64,000 nucleotides of DNA from Gammaproteobacteria bacterium (GTDB lineage Bacteria > Pseudomonadota > Gammaproteobacteria > Steroidobacterales > Rariloculaceae). Position numbers and translations under genes: made by a program. The notes below the pieces were generated by a model. That model saw only the letters and a program-made list of their open reading frames with translations, was not told where the DNA came from and did no database searches. This document shows, piece after piece, positions 16,971 through 26,124 of this stretch; positions within the stretch are counted from its first letter, which is position 1, and every line of letters begins with the position of its first letter. Where the stretch lies: the NCBI GenBank assembly GCA_022825505.1, contig JAJDWR010000008.1:1-64000 (forward strand), written 5' to 3'.

Positions 16971-18647
16971 TCAGTGCCAGTTGGTCTCCAGTTCCTCGAC
17001 CATTTCGGCAACGATGTCGGCATGTTCGGCGGCCAGGTCGTAGTGTTCGCCGGGGTCGACGGAAAGGTCGTAGAGTCGCCAGGGCGTTGAACCCTCGCCG
17101 CCGGGCGGCGCCTGGTTGATGATCTTGTAGTTTCCGCGGATCAGCGCACCGCCTCCCAGGCCGCTTGCCCAGCCGGCCGCATCGGTCGGCGGGTGAACCG
17201 TCTCCGCCCTGCCGGTCAGGTGCGGCCACGCCGAGCGGCCGACGATGTCGCTGATCACCCGTCCGTCCCGATATGGGCCGGCGCCCGGATGCCCTGTGCC
17301 CGCGATCTCCAGGAACGTGGGCATGATGTCCATGAAGGTCATGAACTCGCTGCTGACGCCGCCGGCGGGGACCGCCGCCGGGTAGTACACGAACGCCGCG
17401 GCGCGAAGTCCGCCTTCGGCGAGCGTTCCCTTGTGATACCGGAAGGGTGCGGTGGCCGCTTCCCCGAAGCCGCGGCCGTGGTCGATCCACGATCCCCGGC
17501 GGCCGAAGTTCTCCAGGCGGTTGTCGATGTCATCCGGCATGTCCGTCGGCCCTCCGCCTCCCCCGGGATCGCGCCCCGTATCGACCCCGTGTTCACCGGC
17601 CGAAGCGCCGTGATCCGCGCTGAACACGATGACGGTATTTTCGAGTTGTCCGCTCTCCTCCAGATAGGCGATCACCCGGCCGACGCTCATGTCGAGATAC
17701 TCGATCATCCCGGCGAAGATCTCGTGGGCGCGGGAATAGCGGCGCCGCTCTTCCGGACTGAGGTTCGACCAGGGTTCGGCGACCGGCTCGAAGAGATCAA
17801 GGCTGGCGCCGGCGGGCAGCACGCCGGCTTCCGCCGCCCGCCGGAAGCGCTGTTCCCTCAGCGCATCGTAACCGTCGTCATAGCGGCCCGCGTAGCGGTC
17901 GAGCCAGTCATCGGGTAGCTGCAACGGCCAGTGCGGGGCGGTGTAGGGCAGATAGGCGAACCAGGGCGTGCCCTCTTCGGTGGACTGCAGGTACTCGAGC
18001 ATCCTGTCGGTGTAGGCCCGGGTTGCGTAGAAGTCCTCGGGAACGTCTTCCGGCGTCACCTCCCGATCGTCTTCCCAGTAACCGAATGCGCCCCTGAAAA
18101 TCTCGGCGAAAAAGGAAGCGGACCCCCTCCCTTGTACGAACGAGCGATCGAATCCACGCGACACCGGCAAGTAGCCCGGGACATCCCCCAGATCCCACTT
18201 GCCGGCCGCGTAGGTGGCGTAGCCCGCGTCCTGAAGCAGTTCGGCAATGGTCGCGTAGTCAAGACTGAGTACGGCGCCGCGGTAGGCTTCCGGATACGGA
18301 TCGCTCGCCGCGACTGCGCCGGCGCTGGCCATCAGCATCAGCCGGGCGCTCCGGCAGGCGGAAGCGGCGTGAAGATTGTTCAGCCGGACGCCGCCGTAGG
18401 CGAGGCGGTCGAGGTTCGGCGTGGAAATTTCGCTGCCGAACGCGCCGATATCCGTGAAGCCCATGTCGTCGGCAACGATGAAGAGAATATTGGGCCGGCT
18501 GTCGGTAGCCGCGGCTCCGGCCTGCGAGACTTCCTGCTCCGGTGCGGTAGTTCCAGACGTATCCTGGTTCCCGGCAGGATCGCCTGAAGAACAGGCGTAC
18601 AGCCCGCTCAGGATTCCCAGTGCAAGTACAGTGAGCCGATGCTTCAT
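16971..18647 (-). CDS. Arylsulfatase-like lipoprotein with altered active site
   Basis: A 558-residue alkaline-phosphatase-superfamily sulfatase. From the ATG at 18647 it has a lipoprotein signal ending SGLYAC. The metal start VADDMGFTDIG is present. The formylglycine region reads ASACRSARLML where most sulfatases have C-x-P-S-R, so the Pro position is Ser. The usual GKWHLG motif reads GKWDLG, replacing an active-site His by Asp. The second metal site appears as FSADHGASAGEHG. The overall layout follows Pseudomonas AtsA-type arylsulfatases. It may still accept Cys-to-formylglycine modification (C-x-S-x-R), or it may have changed chemistry. The frame is open upstream to 18827, but that part looks non-coding. 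Confidence 0.85.
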   Translation of the reverse strand: MKHRLTVLALGILSGLYACSSGDPAGNQDTSGTTAPEQEVSQAGAAATDSRPNILFIVADDMGFTDIGAFGSEISTPNLDRLAYGGVRLNNLHAASACRSARLMLMASAGAVAASDPYPEAYRGAVLSLDYATIAELLQDAGYATYAAGKWDLGDVPGYLPVSRGFDRSFVQGRGSASFFAEIFRGAFGYWEDDREVTPEDVPEDFYATRAYTDRMLEYLQSTEEGTPWFAYLPYTAPHWPLQLPDDWLDRYAGRYDDGYDALREQRFRRAAEAGVLPAGASLDLFEPVAEPWSNLSPEERRRYSRAHEIFAGMIEYLDMSVGRVIAYLEESGQLENTVIVFSADHGASAGEHGVDTGRDPGGGGGPTDMPDDIDNRLENFGRRGSWIDHGRGFGEAATAPFRYHKGTLAEGGLRAAAFVYYPAAVPAGGVSSEFMTFMDIMPTFLEIAGTGHPGAGPYRDGRVISDIVGRSAWPHLTGRAETVHPPTDAAGWASGLGGGALIRGNYKIINQAPPGGEGSTPWRLYDLSVDPGEHYDLAAEHADIVAEMVEELETNWH

Positions 18648-18854
18648 TATGGTTTTCCCCTCCGCCTGACGTCTGACCGCGAATATCCAGACGCCGATGA
18701 CCGCAGCCACCAGATTGATTTCCAATCGTTGTTCTACGGCCACCAGTATGCCTGCAATTCTGCCCGGACTGAATTGAACGTCGTCACTGTCGGGCGCGCC
18801 GGCCACCAACTGAATGAACGCCGGCACCGCCGGGCGCCGGCCACCAGCCGTCCG

Positions 18855-19961
18855 CTACACAGGCTTCAATGCCCGGTACAGGAACGGCAGGCTCCGGTCC
18901 ATCCTGTAGTCGATACTGGAATGCGTATCGGGGAATTCCTCGTAGACGTGCTCGATGCCGGCTTGGGTCAGGCGCTTGGAGAGGATCCGCGTGCCGTAGT
19001 GGATGTGGTACTGGTCCTTCCAGCCGCAGTCCATGTAGATGCCCTTGAGCGTCTTCAGGTTGTCGGTGCAGCGTTCCACCAGGTCGATCGGGTCGTGCCT
19101 GAGCCACGCGCGCCAACGGGCGGGAATCATCTCGCCGGTCTCCAGGTTGACCGGCAGCCGAAAGCCCAGCGGCGCCTGCGGGAGGGGATCGTAGCTGGCC
19201 GCCATGGCCACCATCATCAGGGCGTGGACCTCGGCGGCGGTCAGTTTCTCCTTGCCCCAGACCGCCTCCAGGAAGCTGGCCACGCGGCCGTCGTCCAGGC
19301 CGTCCATCGCTCCCTTCTCTTCCTCGAGCACGTCGATCGGGCCTTCCTCGCGCTTCTTCGGGCGATGCTTGGCAAGTTCGTTCAGCACGTTGGGCCAGTC
19401 GCAGCGGTAGAGGAAATCGAAGTACGCGTCGCCCGAGTGGTTGGCGATGGCGCCCCAGTAGCGGGCGTACTTCATGCCGTGGATCATGGCGCCGTAGCCG
19501 CCGGAGGACTTGCCGAAGCAGCCGCGATGATCCCGGGATGCCAGCGTGCTGAATTCCTTGTCCACGAAGGGAATCAGCTCCTGCGTCAGGTAGTCGGCGT
19601 AGCGTCCCATGGCCGAGGTGTTGATGTACTGGTTACCGCCCAGTGCGGTGAAGCAGTCCGGGAACACCAGGATGCACGGCCCCATCCTGCCCTCGTGCAT
19701 CAGCCGGGCGGCGCGCTCGGGCACGTTCTCGGAGAAGTTGCGCCAGTTGGTGTGGGACTTGCCGGAGCCGGTATAGCCCACCAGGTCGAAGAGGACCGGG
19801 AACCGCGTGCCGCGCCGAACAGCCTTGTCGTATCCGGGCGGCAGCCAGACATCCAGAGGGCGCACATGAGGGTCGCCCAGCGGATTCTTCTCAAGGACCC
19901 TGGAGCGGTGCTCCAGCGTGACGACCCTGCCGGTCGGCCAGTCGATGCGTTTGCGCGCCAT
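18855..19961 (-). CDS. Alpha/beta-hydrolase esterase (esterase D / Fes type)
   Basis: A 368-residue cytoplasmic esterase of the PF00756 type. DVWLPPGYDK near the N-terminus, the nucleophile elbow FGKSSGGYGAM, and a C-terminal DTHSSIDYRM with the likely catalytic His are visible. The nucleophile elbow is G-K-S-S-G-G, so either Ser could be first read, but the fold places it at the second. It lacks a signal peptide. The ATG at 19961 is 17 bases after the stop of the HbpS-like gene, indicating an operon. The substrate is unknown; the next-door tricarboxylate-type transporter suggests an ester or organic acid. Confidence 0.82.
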   Translation of the reverse strand: MARKRIDWPTGRVVTLEHRSRVLEKNPLGDPHVRPLDVWLPPGYDKAVRRGTRFPVLFDLVGYTGSGKSHTNWRNFSENVPERAARLMHEGRMGPCILVFPDCFTALGGNQYINTSAMGRYADYLTQELIPFVDKEFSTLASRDHRGCFGKSSGGYGAMIHGMKYARYWGAIANHSGDAYFDFLYRCDWPNVLNELAKHRPKKREEGPIDVLEEEKGAMDGLDDGRVASFLEAVWGKEKLTAAEVHALMMVAMAASYDPLPQAPLGFRLPVNLETGEMIPARWRAWLRHDPIDLVERCTDNLKTLKGIYMDCGWKDQYHIHYGTRILSKRLTQAGIEHVYEEFPDTHSSIDYRMDRSLPFLYRALKPV

Positions 19962-19978
19962 GGTCTGACCGGCGCCGT

Positions 19979-20455
19979 TCAGTGGCGCCATTCCTCGGCG
20001 GGTTCCGGAGGATCGGACATCAGGCCCACGGAGCGGATGCCCCCGATGGCCGCAAACTCGTCCGCGGGCGACTTGTCGCCGGTGATTCCCACGGCGCCGA
20101 TCACGCTGCCATCCGCGTCGCGGATCAGGACACCGCCGGGCACCGTGGCGAACCGCCCGCCGGAGATCACGCTCAGCGACGTGCCGAAAAGCTCCCGGCC
20201 TGTGACGTGCTCGCCCAGTTCGCGGCTGGAGATGCCCATGCCCAGTGCGCCGTAGGCCTTGGCCGTGGCGACCTGGACCCGCATGATGCCGCAGCCGTCT
20301 TCGCGCTTGAGCACGATCTGGTGGCCGCCGGCGTCCAGCACCGCAACCGTCAGGGGCTGCAGGTCATGCTCGCGGGCAAGCCGCAGCGCTTCGTCGGCGA
20401 TGGCGTCCGCCTGAGCGAGAGTGAGCGAGACCTTCAGGGGTGTGGGTTTGGCCAT
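19979..20455 (-). CDS. GlcG/HbpS-family protein (DUF336 type)
   Basis: A 158-residue protein that begins MAKPTPLKVSLTLAQADAI. The family stretch VAVLDAGGHQIVLKREDG, ATAKAYGALGMG, and PGGVLIRDADGSVIGAVGITG are all present. Members include the haem-degrading HbpS and the GlcG protein of glycolate operons, and many are uncharacterised partners of catabolic enzymes. No export signal is visible. It heads an operon with the esterase and is divergent from the tctA-like gene, 81 bases away, where a shared regulatory region probably lies. Function cannot be fixed. Confidence 0.87.
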   Translation of the reverse strand: MAKPTPLKVSLTLAQADAIADEALRLAREHDLQPLTVAVLDAGGHQIVLKREDGCGIMRVQVATAKAYGALGMGISSRELGEHVTGRELFGTSLSVISGGRFATVPGGVLIRDADGSVIGAVGITGDKSPADEFAAIGGIRSVGLMSDPPEPAEEWRH

Positions 20456-20536
20456 GGGTTTCCGGCTCCGGTTGCGGGTGAGCGAGGGTGATATTATCGC
20501 CCCGCCCCTCAACATAGAAGAATTCGCGGGATCCCG

Positions 20537-22573
20537 ATGCTCGAAACCATGCTGGAAGCCCTGTTTGCCGGATTGGGCCTGATCTTCCAGTGGCATGTGC
20601 TGGCCTATTTCGCATTGGGCTGCGCCATCGGCATCCTCATGGGCGCGATCCCGGGTCTCGGCGGCGCCATCGGGTTGGTGCTGCTCCTGCCGTTCACCTT
20701 CAGCATGGAACCGGTGGCGGCGTTCGCGCTGCTGCTGTCGTCGTGGGCATCGACGTCCACCAGCGGGGCGATCACCTCGATCATGCTCGGAATCCCGAGC
20801 ACGGCCGCTTCGCAGGCCACGGTGCTCGACGGTTACCCCATGGCGAAGCGCGGCGAGGCGGCCAGAGCGCTGGGTGCGGCATTCACGTCGTCGGCCATCG
20901 GCGGCGTCTGCGGGGCCGCGGCCCTCGGCATCTCGCTGCCGCTCATTCTGCCCGTGATCCTGGCGTTCGAGTCGCCCGAAACCTTCATGCTGGGCGTGCT
21001 CGGCCTGGCCATGGTCGGTTCGCTCTCCGGGCGCTCCATCCTCAAGGGTGTGACCGCCGCGATGCTGGGCCTGATGCTGGCCATGGTGGGATTCCCCGAA
21101 TCCCAGGCGATCCCGCGCTACACCTTCGGCACCCTCTACCTGCTGGACGACTTGCCGCTCATCCCCGTGCTGCTGGGGCTCTTCGCGATCCCGGAGATCA
21201 TGGAACTTGCGATCAAGAACGTCTCCATCGCCCGCAGCGGCCAGACGGCGGATACGCGCCGCGGGCTCCTGACCGGGGTGCGCGATGCGCTCCGGAGCTG
21301 GTGGCTGGTCATTCGCTGCAGCGTGATCGGCGCCTACATCGGCATGCTGCCGGGTCTCGGTGCCTCCATCGTCGGCTGGGTCACCTACGGCCACGCCATG
21401 CAAAGTTCGAAGGACCAGTCGCAGTTCGGCCAGGGCGACCTGCGCGGCGTGCTGGCGCCGGAGGCAGCCAATAACGCGCTGCGGGGCGGGGCGCTGATCC
21501 CCACCGTCACCATGGGCATCCCCGGCAGCGTCGGCACCGCGGTGCTGATGGGCGCGCTCATCATGCTCGGCCTGCGGCCCGGACCCGGCATGCTGGAAGC
21601 CGAACTGCCCATGACCTTCAGCTTCGTGTGGATGATCGCCATTGCCAGCGTCATCGCCACCGTAGTGCTGCTGTGGACGGTGGAGCATGTAGCGAAGGTG
21701 GCGCTGCTCCCCGGGCACATGGTGGTGCCCGGCGTGCTGCTCTTCGTCTACATGGGCGCCTGGCTCGGCGGCGCCTCGGTGGGCGACTGGGTGAGCTGCA
21801 CGTTCTTCGGCGTGCTCGGATTCTTCATGAAGCGCGGCGGCTGGCCCCGCCCGCCGGTAATCCTCGCGCTGGTATTGGGCGGGATCCTTGAGGGCTCTTT
21901 CCAGATCAGCATGCGCGTGCACCAGGGCATCGGCTGGCTGGAGCGGCCCATCGTGCTGCTGCTGATCCTCGTCATCGTCATCACCCTGTTCTTCGCCGCC
22001 AGGGGCATCGCCCGGCAGCGGCTGAAGGGCCGGCCCAAGGCCGGAGAGGCGTCGGAGCGCAACCCGGCACTCTCGCTGCCATTCTCGGTGATCCTCTTTC
22101 TGGTCTTCATCTGGGCCGGCTTCTCGTCACTGGAATGGCCGCCGCCCGTGAGGCAGTTTCCGCTGCTGATCGCCATCCCGGGCGCCGTGCTGGCTTTCAT
22201 TGTCACGATCCGGGATTTGCAGGATCTGTTGGCGGCCAACAAGGCGGTGGGAGCCTGGCGCGTGACCTGGAAAAAAGCCGCCGAGGACGCCTCGCTGACG
22301 GAAGCATTGCCCTTCTTCGGCTACCTGGCCGCAATACTGGCGCTGACGCTGCTGGTAGGGCAGAAGATCGCCATGCCCGTGTTCATCGGCGTCTACCTGC
22401 TGCGCTGGGGGCACTACCGCAAGCGCTTCGCAGCGGCGTACGCGCTGGCGGGATGGGCCGTCCTGGTGTTCTTCTACGACCAGGTCATGGGCATGCTGTT
22501 CCACACCTCCTGGCTCGCCCTCTGGCTGCAGTCGGTGCTGCCCGGCGGAGCACCGGAGTGGCTGATCATTTAG
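20537..22573 (+). CDS. tctA: Tripartite tricarboxylate transporter permease, TctA-TctB fusion
   Basis: A 678-residue membrane protein. Residues 1-500 are a TctA-type large permease with its signature regions GAIPGLGGAIG, SGAITSIMLGIPST and a repeated counterpart LPGLGASIVGW with TVTMGIPGSVGTA, plus about a dozen hydrophobic helices. From about residue 520, after a charged linker, four further hydrophobic helices form a region the size of the small TctB subunit. This class of secondary transporter needs a periplasmic binding protein (TctC). A TctC-like gene is found at 26125-27252 on the other strand. The substrate is probably a carboxylate, but it is unknown. Confidence 0.92.
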   Translation: MLETMLEALFAGLGLIFQWHVLAYFALGCAIGILMGAIPGLGGAIGLVLLLPFTFSMEPVAAFALLLSSWASTSTSGAITSIMLGIPSTAASQATVLDGYPMAKRGEAARALGAAFTSSAIGGVCGAAALGISLPLILPVILAFESPETFMLGVLGLAMVGSLSGRSILKGVTAAMLGLMLAMVGFPESQAIPRYTFGTLYLLDDLPLIPVLLGLFAIPEIMELAIKNVSIARSGQTADTRRGLLTGVRDALRSWWLVIRCSVIGAYIGMLPGLGASIVGWVTYGHAMQSSKDQSQFGQGDLRGVLAPEAANNALRGGALIPTVTMGIPGSVGTAVLMGALIMLGLRPGPGMLEAELPMTFSFVWMIAIASVIATVVLLWTVEHVAKVALLPGHMVVPGVLLFVYMGAWLGGASVGDWVSCTFFGVLGFFMKRGGWPRPPVILALVLGGILEGSFQISMRVHQGIGWLERPIVLLLILVIVITLFFAARGIARQRLKGRPKAGEASERNPALSLPFSVILFLVFIWAGFSSLEWPPPVRQFPLLIAIPGAVLAFIVTIRDLQDLLAANKAVGAWRVTWKKAAEDASLTEALPFFGYLAAILALTLLVGQKIAMPVFIGVYLLRWGHYRKRFAAAYALAGWAVLVFFYDQVMGMLFHTSWLALWLQSVLPGGAPEWLII

Positions 22574-22677
22574 CGAGTTGACTTGATTTCGGGCACTGAC
22601 CGAGAGAAGTCCCCGACATGGGTCCTGGCCCGAAAGTCCTGGCTCTGCGGACACGAGTGAACGCAGATTCGGCGACT

Positions 22678-25542
22678 TCAGTCCGGATGTTCGCCCAGGG
22701 AGAACTTCAGGGTCCAGCCATCCAGGCTGCCCGCATCTCCGGGCGCCGCATCGATCACGCGGAGTGTCCAGTCGCCGTTGGGGGACTCTCCGTAGAAGGC
22801 GTTGGTGAGCAGGGACCAGTCCCTGAATCCGCCCGGATCGGCGGTGAGGGAGTCGTTGAAGATGGGGTTGACGATGCTCTCCGTGCCTGCGGGCGAGACG
22901 AGGGTCACGCCAAGGTCGCTGGGGAAGTCGTGGGTCGCCCGGAGGACCAGTTCGACCGCCTCGACATTGGCGGATTCGCTGACGCCTGTAACCGTCAGCG
23001 TCTGGGACGCGCCGCCGCCGTCGTTGTCCGGGATGGCCACCGAACCCTCGTGCGTGAATTCCGCGTTCGTCAGCTCGCCCAGACTGTCGGGCGTGAGGGT
23101 GCGGGCCATTTCCACCGCCGCGTCCACGCTGACCGCGCCGAACCCGTACCAGTTGTGGAAGTGGTAGCCTGCGGCGTTGGTGATCCATCCGTTCCGCAGC
23201 ATGGCGGGCTTGCCGCCGAAGGCGATGCGGACCGGTTCGATGTCCGGATCGATCTTCCGGGCAGTCCTTGCAAGGATGTGCTTGACGTCTCGCCAGGTGA
23301 GGTTCGGCCGGGTCTCGAGCAGCAAGGCGACGGTTCCGGTGGTATTGGGTGCGGCGGCCGACGTGCCGCTGAACGTGCTCCTGTAGTCCCCGTGCGGGTC
23401 GAGCGGTTCGTCGTCGAGATCGATCACGCCGGGTTCGATGTCCGCGCCCCGATGGGGGCCCGCCTGATCGGTGGTCACCAAGGCCGGTTCCAGGCGGCCG
23501 GACTCGCCTGACGGGGCGCTCACCCAGAGATTGGCGCCGGCGGCCGAGTAGCTTGCCCGTTTGCCGTGGGCGGTGAATCCGCCGACCGTAATGAGCTGGG
23601 GCAGATTGTTGTTGTAGTCTCCGTTCGCCGACGCGCAGCCGAGTGCGTCGCTCGGCCGGTACGGGGATTCCCGGTCCGCGAACGAGTGTTGCCGCCTCAG
23701 CGCGAAGCAAACACGGAATCCATTGCCCGCGGCCTTGACGTAGAGCGCGCCGCGGCCGTCGCGCAGGCCGGTTACGCCGTGCGTGACCACTTCAATCAAC
23801 GGCCGGGACGCGTTGCCCTGCAGTCCGTGCAGGAAACCGTAACTCATGTTGAAGATGTGGACCCCGGACGAATCGGGCTTGCCCGTACCGGCGCCCAGCG
23901 AATCCAGCAGGATCGATGAATCCGAGCCCCGATCGAATGCGGACAGAAAGTTGTAACCGCGAATGCGGACATCCGGCGCCACGCCGCGTATGCCGATACC
24001 GTTCTTCGCGGTGGCGGCGAGCAATCCGGCGACACTGGTGCCGTGGTCGCCGCTGGCTGTCGGGCTGAAGGGATCGGTTTCGACGGAGCGCGGCCATGCC
24101 TCCGCGTTGAAGTTATGGGAGTCCCCTTGAGCCACGTTGCCGCGAAGGTCCGGATGGCAGATTTCGAGCCCCGTATCGATTACGGCAATCTCCACACCGC
24201 GGCCCGTTGGGCCGCCCGCCAATGCCCCGGCCATGCCGAGATCCTCACCCGGCACCCCGCCCACGAGGGCAAACGCCGGTTGGCCGGTGTTTTCGAGATT
24301 CCATTGATGGGGTTGCAGCGGGTCGTCCGCGCCGGGCGAATCGGGCCGCTCCACCCGTTCGCAGGTGAACGGGTTCCCGCCGTTTTCAGGTACCAGGAAC
24401 GAATGCCGGTCGAGGAAGCCTCCGAGCCGGGAAAAGTAGTCGCCCCGGGGCGCGTTGACCACCGCAGTCGCCGTGTAGATTCCAGGCCCCCATCGAGCCT
24501 GGATCCAGTTGGGGAGGCTGATGTGCCCCCTGACACCCGCCCCCGGCGGAAGCTCCGGAACCCTGAACCGCCGCGACACCAGAGGCCTGCCAAGGAGTTG
24601 CGCCGGCGCGAAATCCTCGTAGTCGATTCGGGTGCGCAGCGTCGTGGGCGGCGTCGTTACGGCGCCGAAATTGATGACCGAGAAATGGAACTCGTAATCC
24701 GTGCCGGTCTGCCTGAAATTGTTGAACAGCACGAGGACGGCCGAAGTGAGGCGCTCCTTGGCGTCGGGGAACATGGCCCCTTCGTCGAGAAATTCCAGGT
24801 TCACCGCAGGCCCCGACCCGTTGAAGCGGCTGCCGTTGGCGGTGAACACCGAAAGTTCGATGGACTTGTCGCCCTCTTCCTCGAAATCCGGGATCGACCT
24901 GAGCGTCGCCGATGCCTGGTCCGCTCCGGCCTCGATCGTCACCCGGACGGCGCCGCTGCCGTCGTCCGGGTCACTGTCACGCGAATCGTCGAACTCGAAG
25001 TCTCCGCCCGGCGTGGCGGTTCCGCCCGCGTCCAGCGTCACGTCGATGGCGAGGGGTGGGGGTTCGGACACGGTGACGGTGACGGTGACGCCGGGATCGT
25101 TCCACTCCGCCAGTTCCGCCGCATCGGCGTCGAGCGCGATCGTGCTGACGCTCATGGTGAACTTCAGCGATGCCGTATCCGAGTCGGCGTCCGTGGCGGT
25201 GTAGGTGAACTCCGTCGGCGCCAGCGTTTCCGCTGGGGTGCCTGAGATCACGCGGGTTGCCGCGTTGAAGTTCAGGCCCGGCGGCAGCGCCGGATCGAGC
25301 ATGTAGCGCAGGGGAGCGTCTCCCCCGAGCGCTGCGGGAAGGGCCGGACCCGGAAGCGCCGCGCCCTGGAAGTAAACCTGCGGGAGCACGGTGATGCCGG
25401 CGAAACTCGGCAGCCGGTTCTGTGGAAGCCTGTGCGGTGGCGTGTCGCAGCCGCCGGCGAGGAGCACGGCGAGCAGGAGCAGGGCATACCGCGCCGGCGC
25501 AAACGCCCTGTATTGCCGGACAATCCGGCTAGAGAGGTACAT
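22678..25542 (-). CDS. Subtilisin-family (S8) lipoprotein protease with Ig-like, Calx-beta and P domains
   Basis: A 954-residue protein with a lipoprotein signal ending LLAGGC. The order is: a putative Ig-like domain (about 45-135; LPPGLNFNAATRVISGTP), a Calx-beta-like domain (about 140-260), a linker domain, the S8 catalytic domain from about 415 (PHQWNLENTGQ; Asp in VIDTGLE, His in GDHGTSVAG, Asn in AAGNG, Ser in FSGTSAAAP), and a C-terminal proprotein-convertase P domain (SDLGVTLVSPAGTE). The full catalytic triad is present. No propeptide precedes the catalytic domain; instead a prodomain-like gene overlaps its start by 14 bases. It is presumably anchored to a membrane and acts outside the cytoplasm. 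Confidence 0.92.
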   Translation of the reverse strand: MYLSSRIVRQYRAFAPARYALLLLAVLLAGGCDTPPHRLPQNRLPSFAGITVLPQVYFQGAALPGPALPAALGGDAPLRYMLDPALPPGLNFNAATRVISGTPAETLAPTEFTYTATDADSDTASLKFTMSVSTIALDADAAELAEWNDPGVTVTVTVSEPPPLAIDVTLDAGGTATPGGDFEFDDSRDSDPDDGSGAVRVTIEAGADQASATLRSIPDFEEEGDKSIELSVFTANGSRFNGSGPAVNLEFLDEGAMFPDAKERLTSAVLVLFNNFRQTGTDYEFHFSVINFGAVTTPPTTLRTRIDYEDFAPAQLLGRPLVSRRFRVPELPPGAGVRGHISLPNWIQARWGPGIYTATAVVNAPRGDYFSRLGGFLDRHSFLVPENGGNPFTCERVERPDSPGADDPLQPHQWNLENTGQPAFALVGGVPGEDLGMAGALAGGPTGRGVEIAVIDTGLEICHPDLRGNVAQGDSHNFNAEAWPRSVETDPFSPTASGDHGTSVAGLLAATAKNGIGIRGVAPDVRIRGYNFLSAFDRGSDSSILLDSLGAGTGKPDSSGVHIFNMSYGFLHGLQGNASRPLIEVVTHGVTGLRDGRGALYVKAAGNGFRVCFALRRQHSFADRESPYRPSDALGCASANGDYNNNLPQLITVGGFTAHGKRASYSAAGANLWVSAPSGESGRLEPALVTTDQAGPHRGADIEPGVIDLDDEPLDPHGDYRSTFSGTSAAAPNTTGTVALLLETRPNLTWRDVKHILARTARKIDPDIEPVRIAFGGKPAMLRNGWITNAAGYHFHNWYGFGAVSVDAAVEMARTLTPDSLGELTNAEFTHEGSVAIPDNDGGGASQTLTVTGVSESANVEAVELVLRATHDFPSDLGVTLVSPAGTESIVNPIFNDSLTADPGGFRDWSLLTNAFYGESPNGDWTLRVIDAAPGDAGSLDGWTLKFSLGEHPD

Positions 25543-26071
25543 TGAGCGGTCTGCTCAGTTGCACTTGTACGTTGTTGACGCCGGCGTGGTCCTGCAGGGC
25601 TTGCGCGGCCTCGCCCGGGTTGGCCGTCCCGGGCAACCGCACGACGGCAAATCCGAGTTGCTCGTAGCTTTTCCCGGAAATGCCGCCAATGGCTTCGACC
25701 ACCTCGTTCAGGCGGGAATAGTCGTCCAGTTCCACCAGAAGGCTGGACGTCACTTCGCGAAACCGCGCCTGCGCGGGGTCGAATGCCATGTGCCGCGGGG
25801 GGCCTTCCAGCGCCACATGGGCGACGTGCGTTTCGCCGCGAAATACGGCCCGGTAGACGCGGAACTCGTCCTCGACGCCGACGCTGACGTTGACGCCGTC
25901 CACCATCGTGCCCTGCAGGGTCCCCGGACCGCCCGGCATGACGATGACGCGCCCCGCATCGCTGGAGACGGAGAGCACCTGGGCTTGTGCCACCGCGGTC
26001 AGGAGGCTCAGCAGCGCCACGCCCGCAAGCTCAAGCGGAGCGAATGTCCGTTTACGGAGTGGTTGCCCCAA
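25529..26071 (-). CDS. Secreted prodomain-like protein encoded upstream of the subtilase
   Basis: A 180-residue protein with a signal peptide ending near AVAQAQV. The C-terminal 75 residues (SSLLVELDD, YEQLGFAVVRLPG, ALQDHAGVNNVQVQ) follow the pattern of fervidolysin-type or I9-like subtilase prodomains, where a small beta-alpha-beta domain folds against the protease and its C-terminal tail enters the active site. The stop lies 14 bases inside the protease gene, so the two are translationally coupled. I infer a trans-acting intramolecular-chaperone-like protein or inhibitor. The first half has a beta-rich part without a recognised family. The assignment is from motif memory. Confidence 0.65.
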   Translation of the reverse strand: MGQPLRKRTFAPLELAGVALLSLLTAVAQAQVLSVSSDAGRVIVMPGGPGTLQGTMVDGVNVSVGVEDEFRVYRAVFRGETHVAHVALEGPPRHMAFDPAQARFREVTSSLLVELDDYSRLNEVVEAIGGISGKSYEQLGFAVVRLPGTANPGEAAQALQDHAGVNNVQVQLSRPLNVPL

Positions 26072-26124
26072 CGTTCAATCTCCAGGAGGCAAGGGGTTCA
26101 GTCGCCAGGAGATACGACAGTCGG

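Noticed and set aside
18639..20255. A 538-codon open frame on the plus strand opposite the sulfatase start and the esterase
   Set aside because: Composition is that of antisense sequence, and the minus-strand esterase and HbpS families are clear.
19979..21922. A 647-codon open frame on the minus strand covering most of the tctA gene
   Set aside because: Only its last 158 codons (from the ATG at 20455) encode a recognisable protein. The rest is rich in His, Gln and Arg, as expected for antisense of a GC-rich membrane-protein gene.
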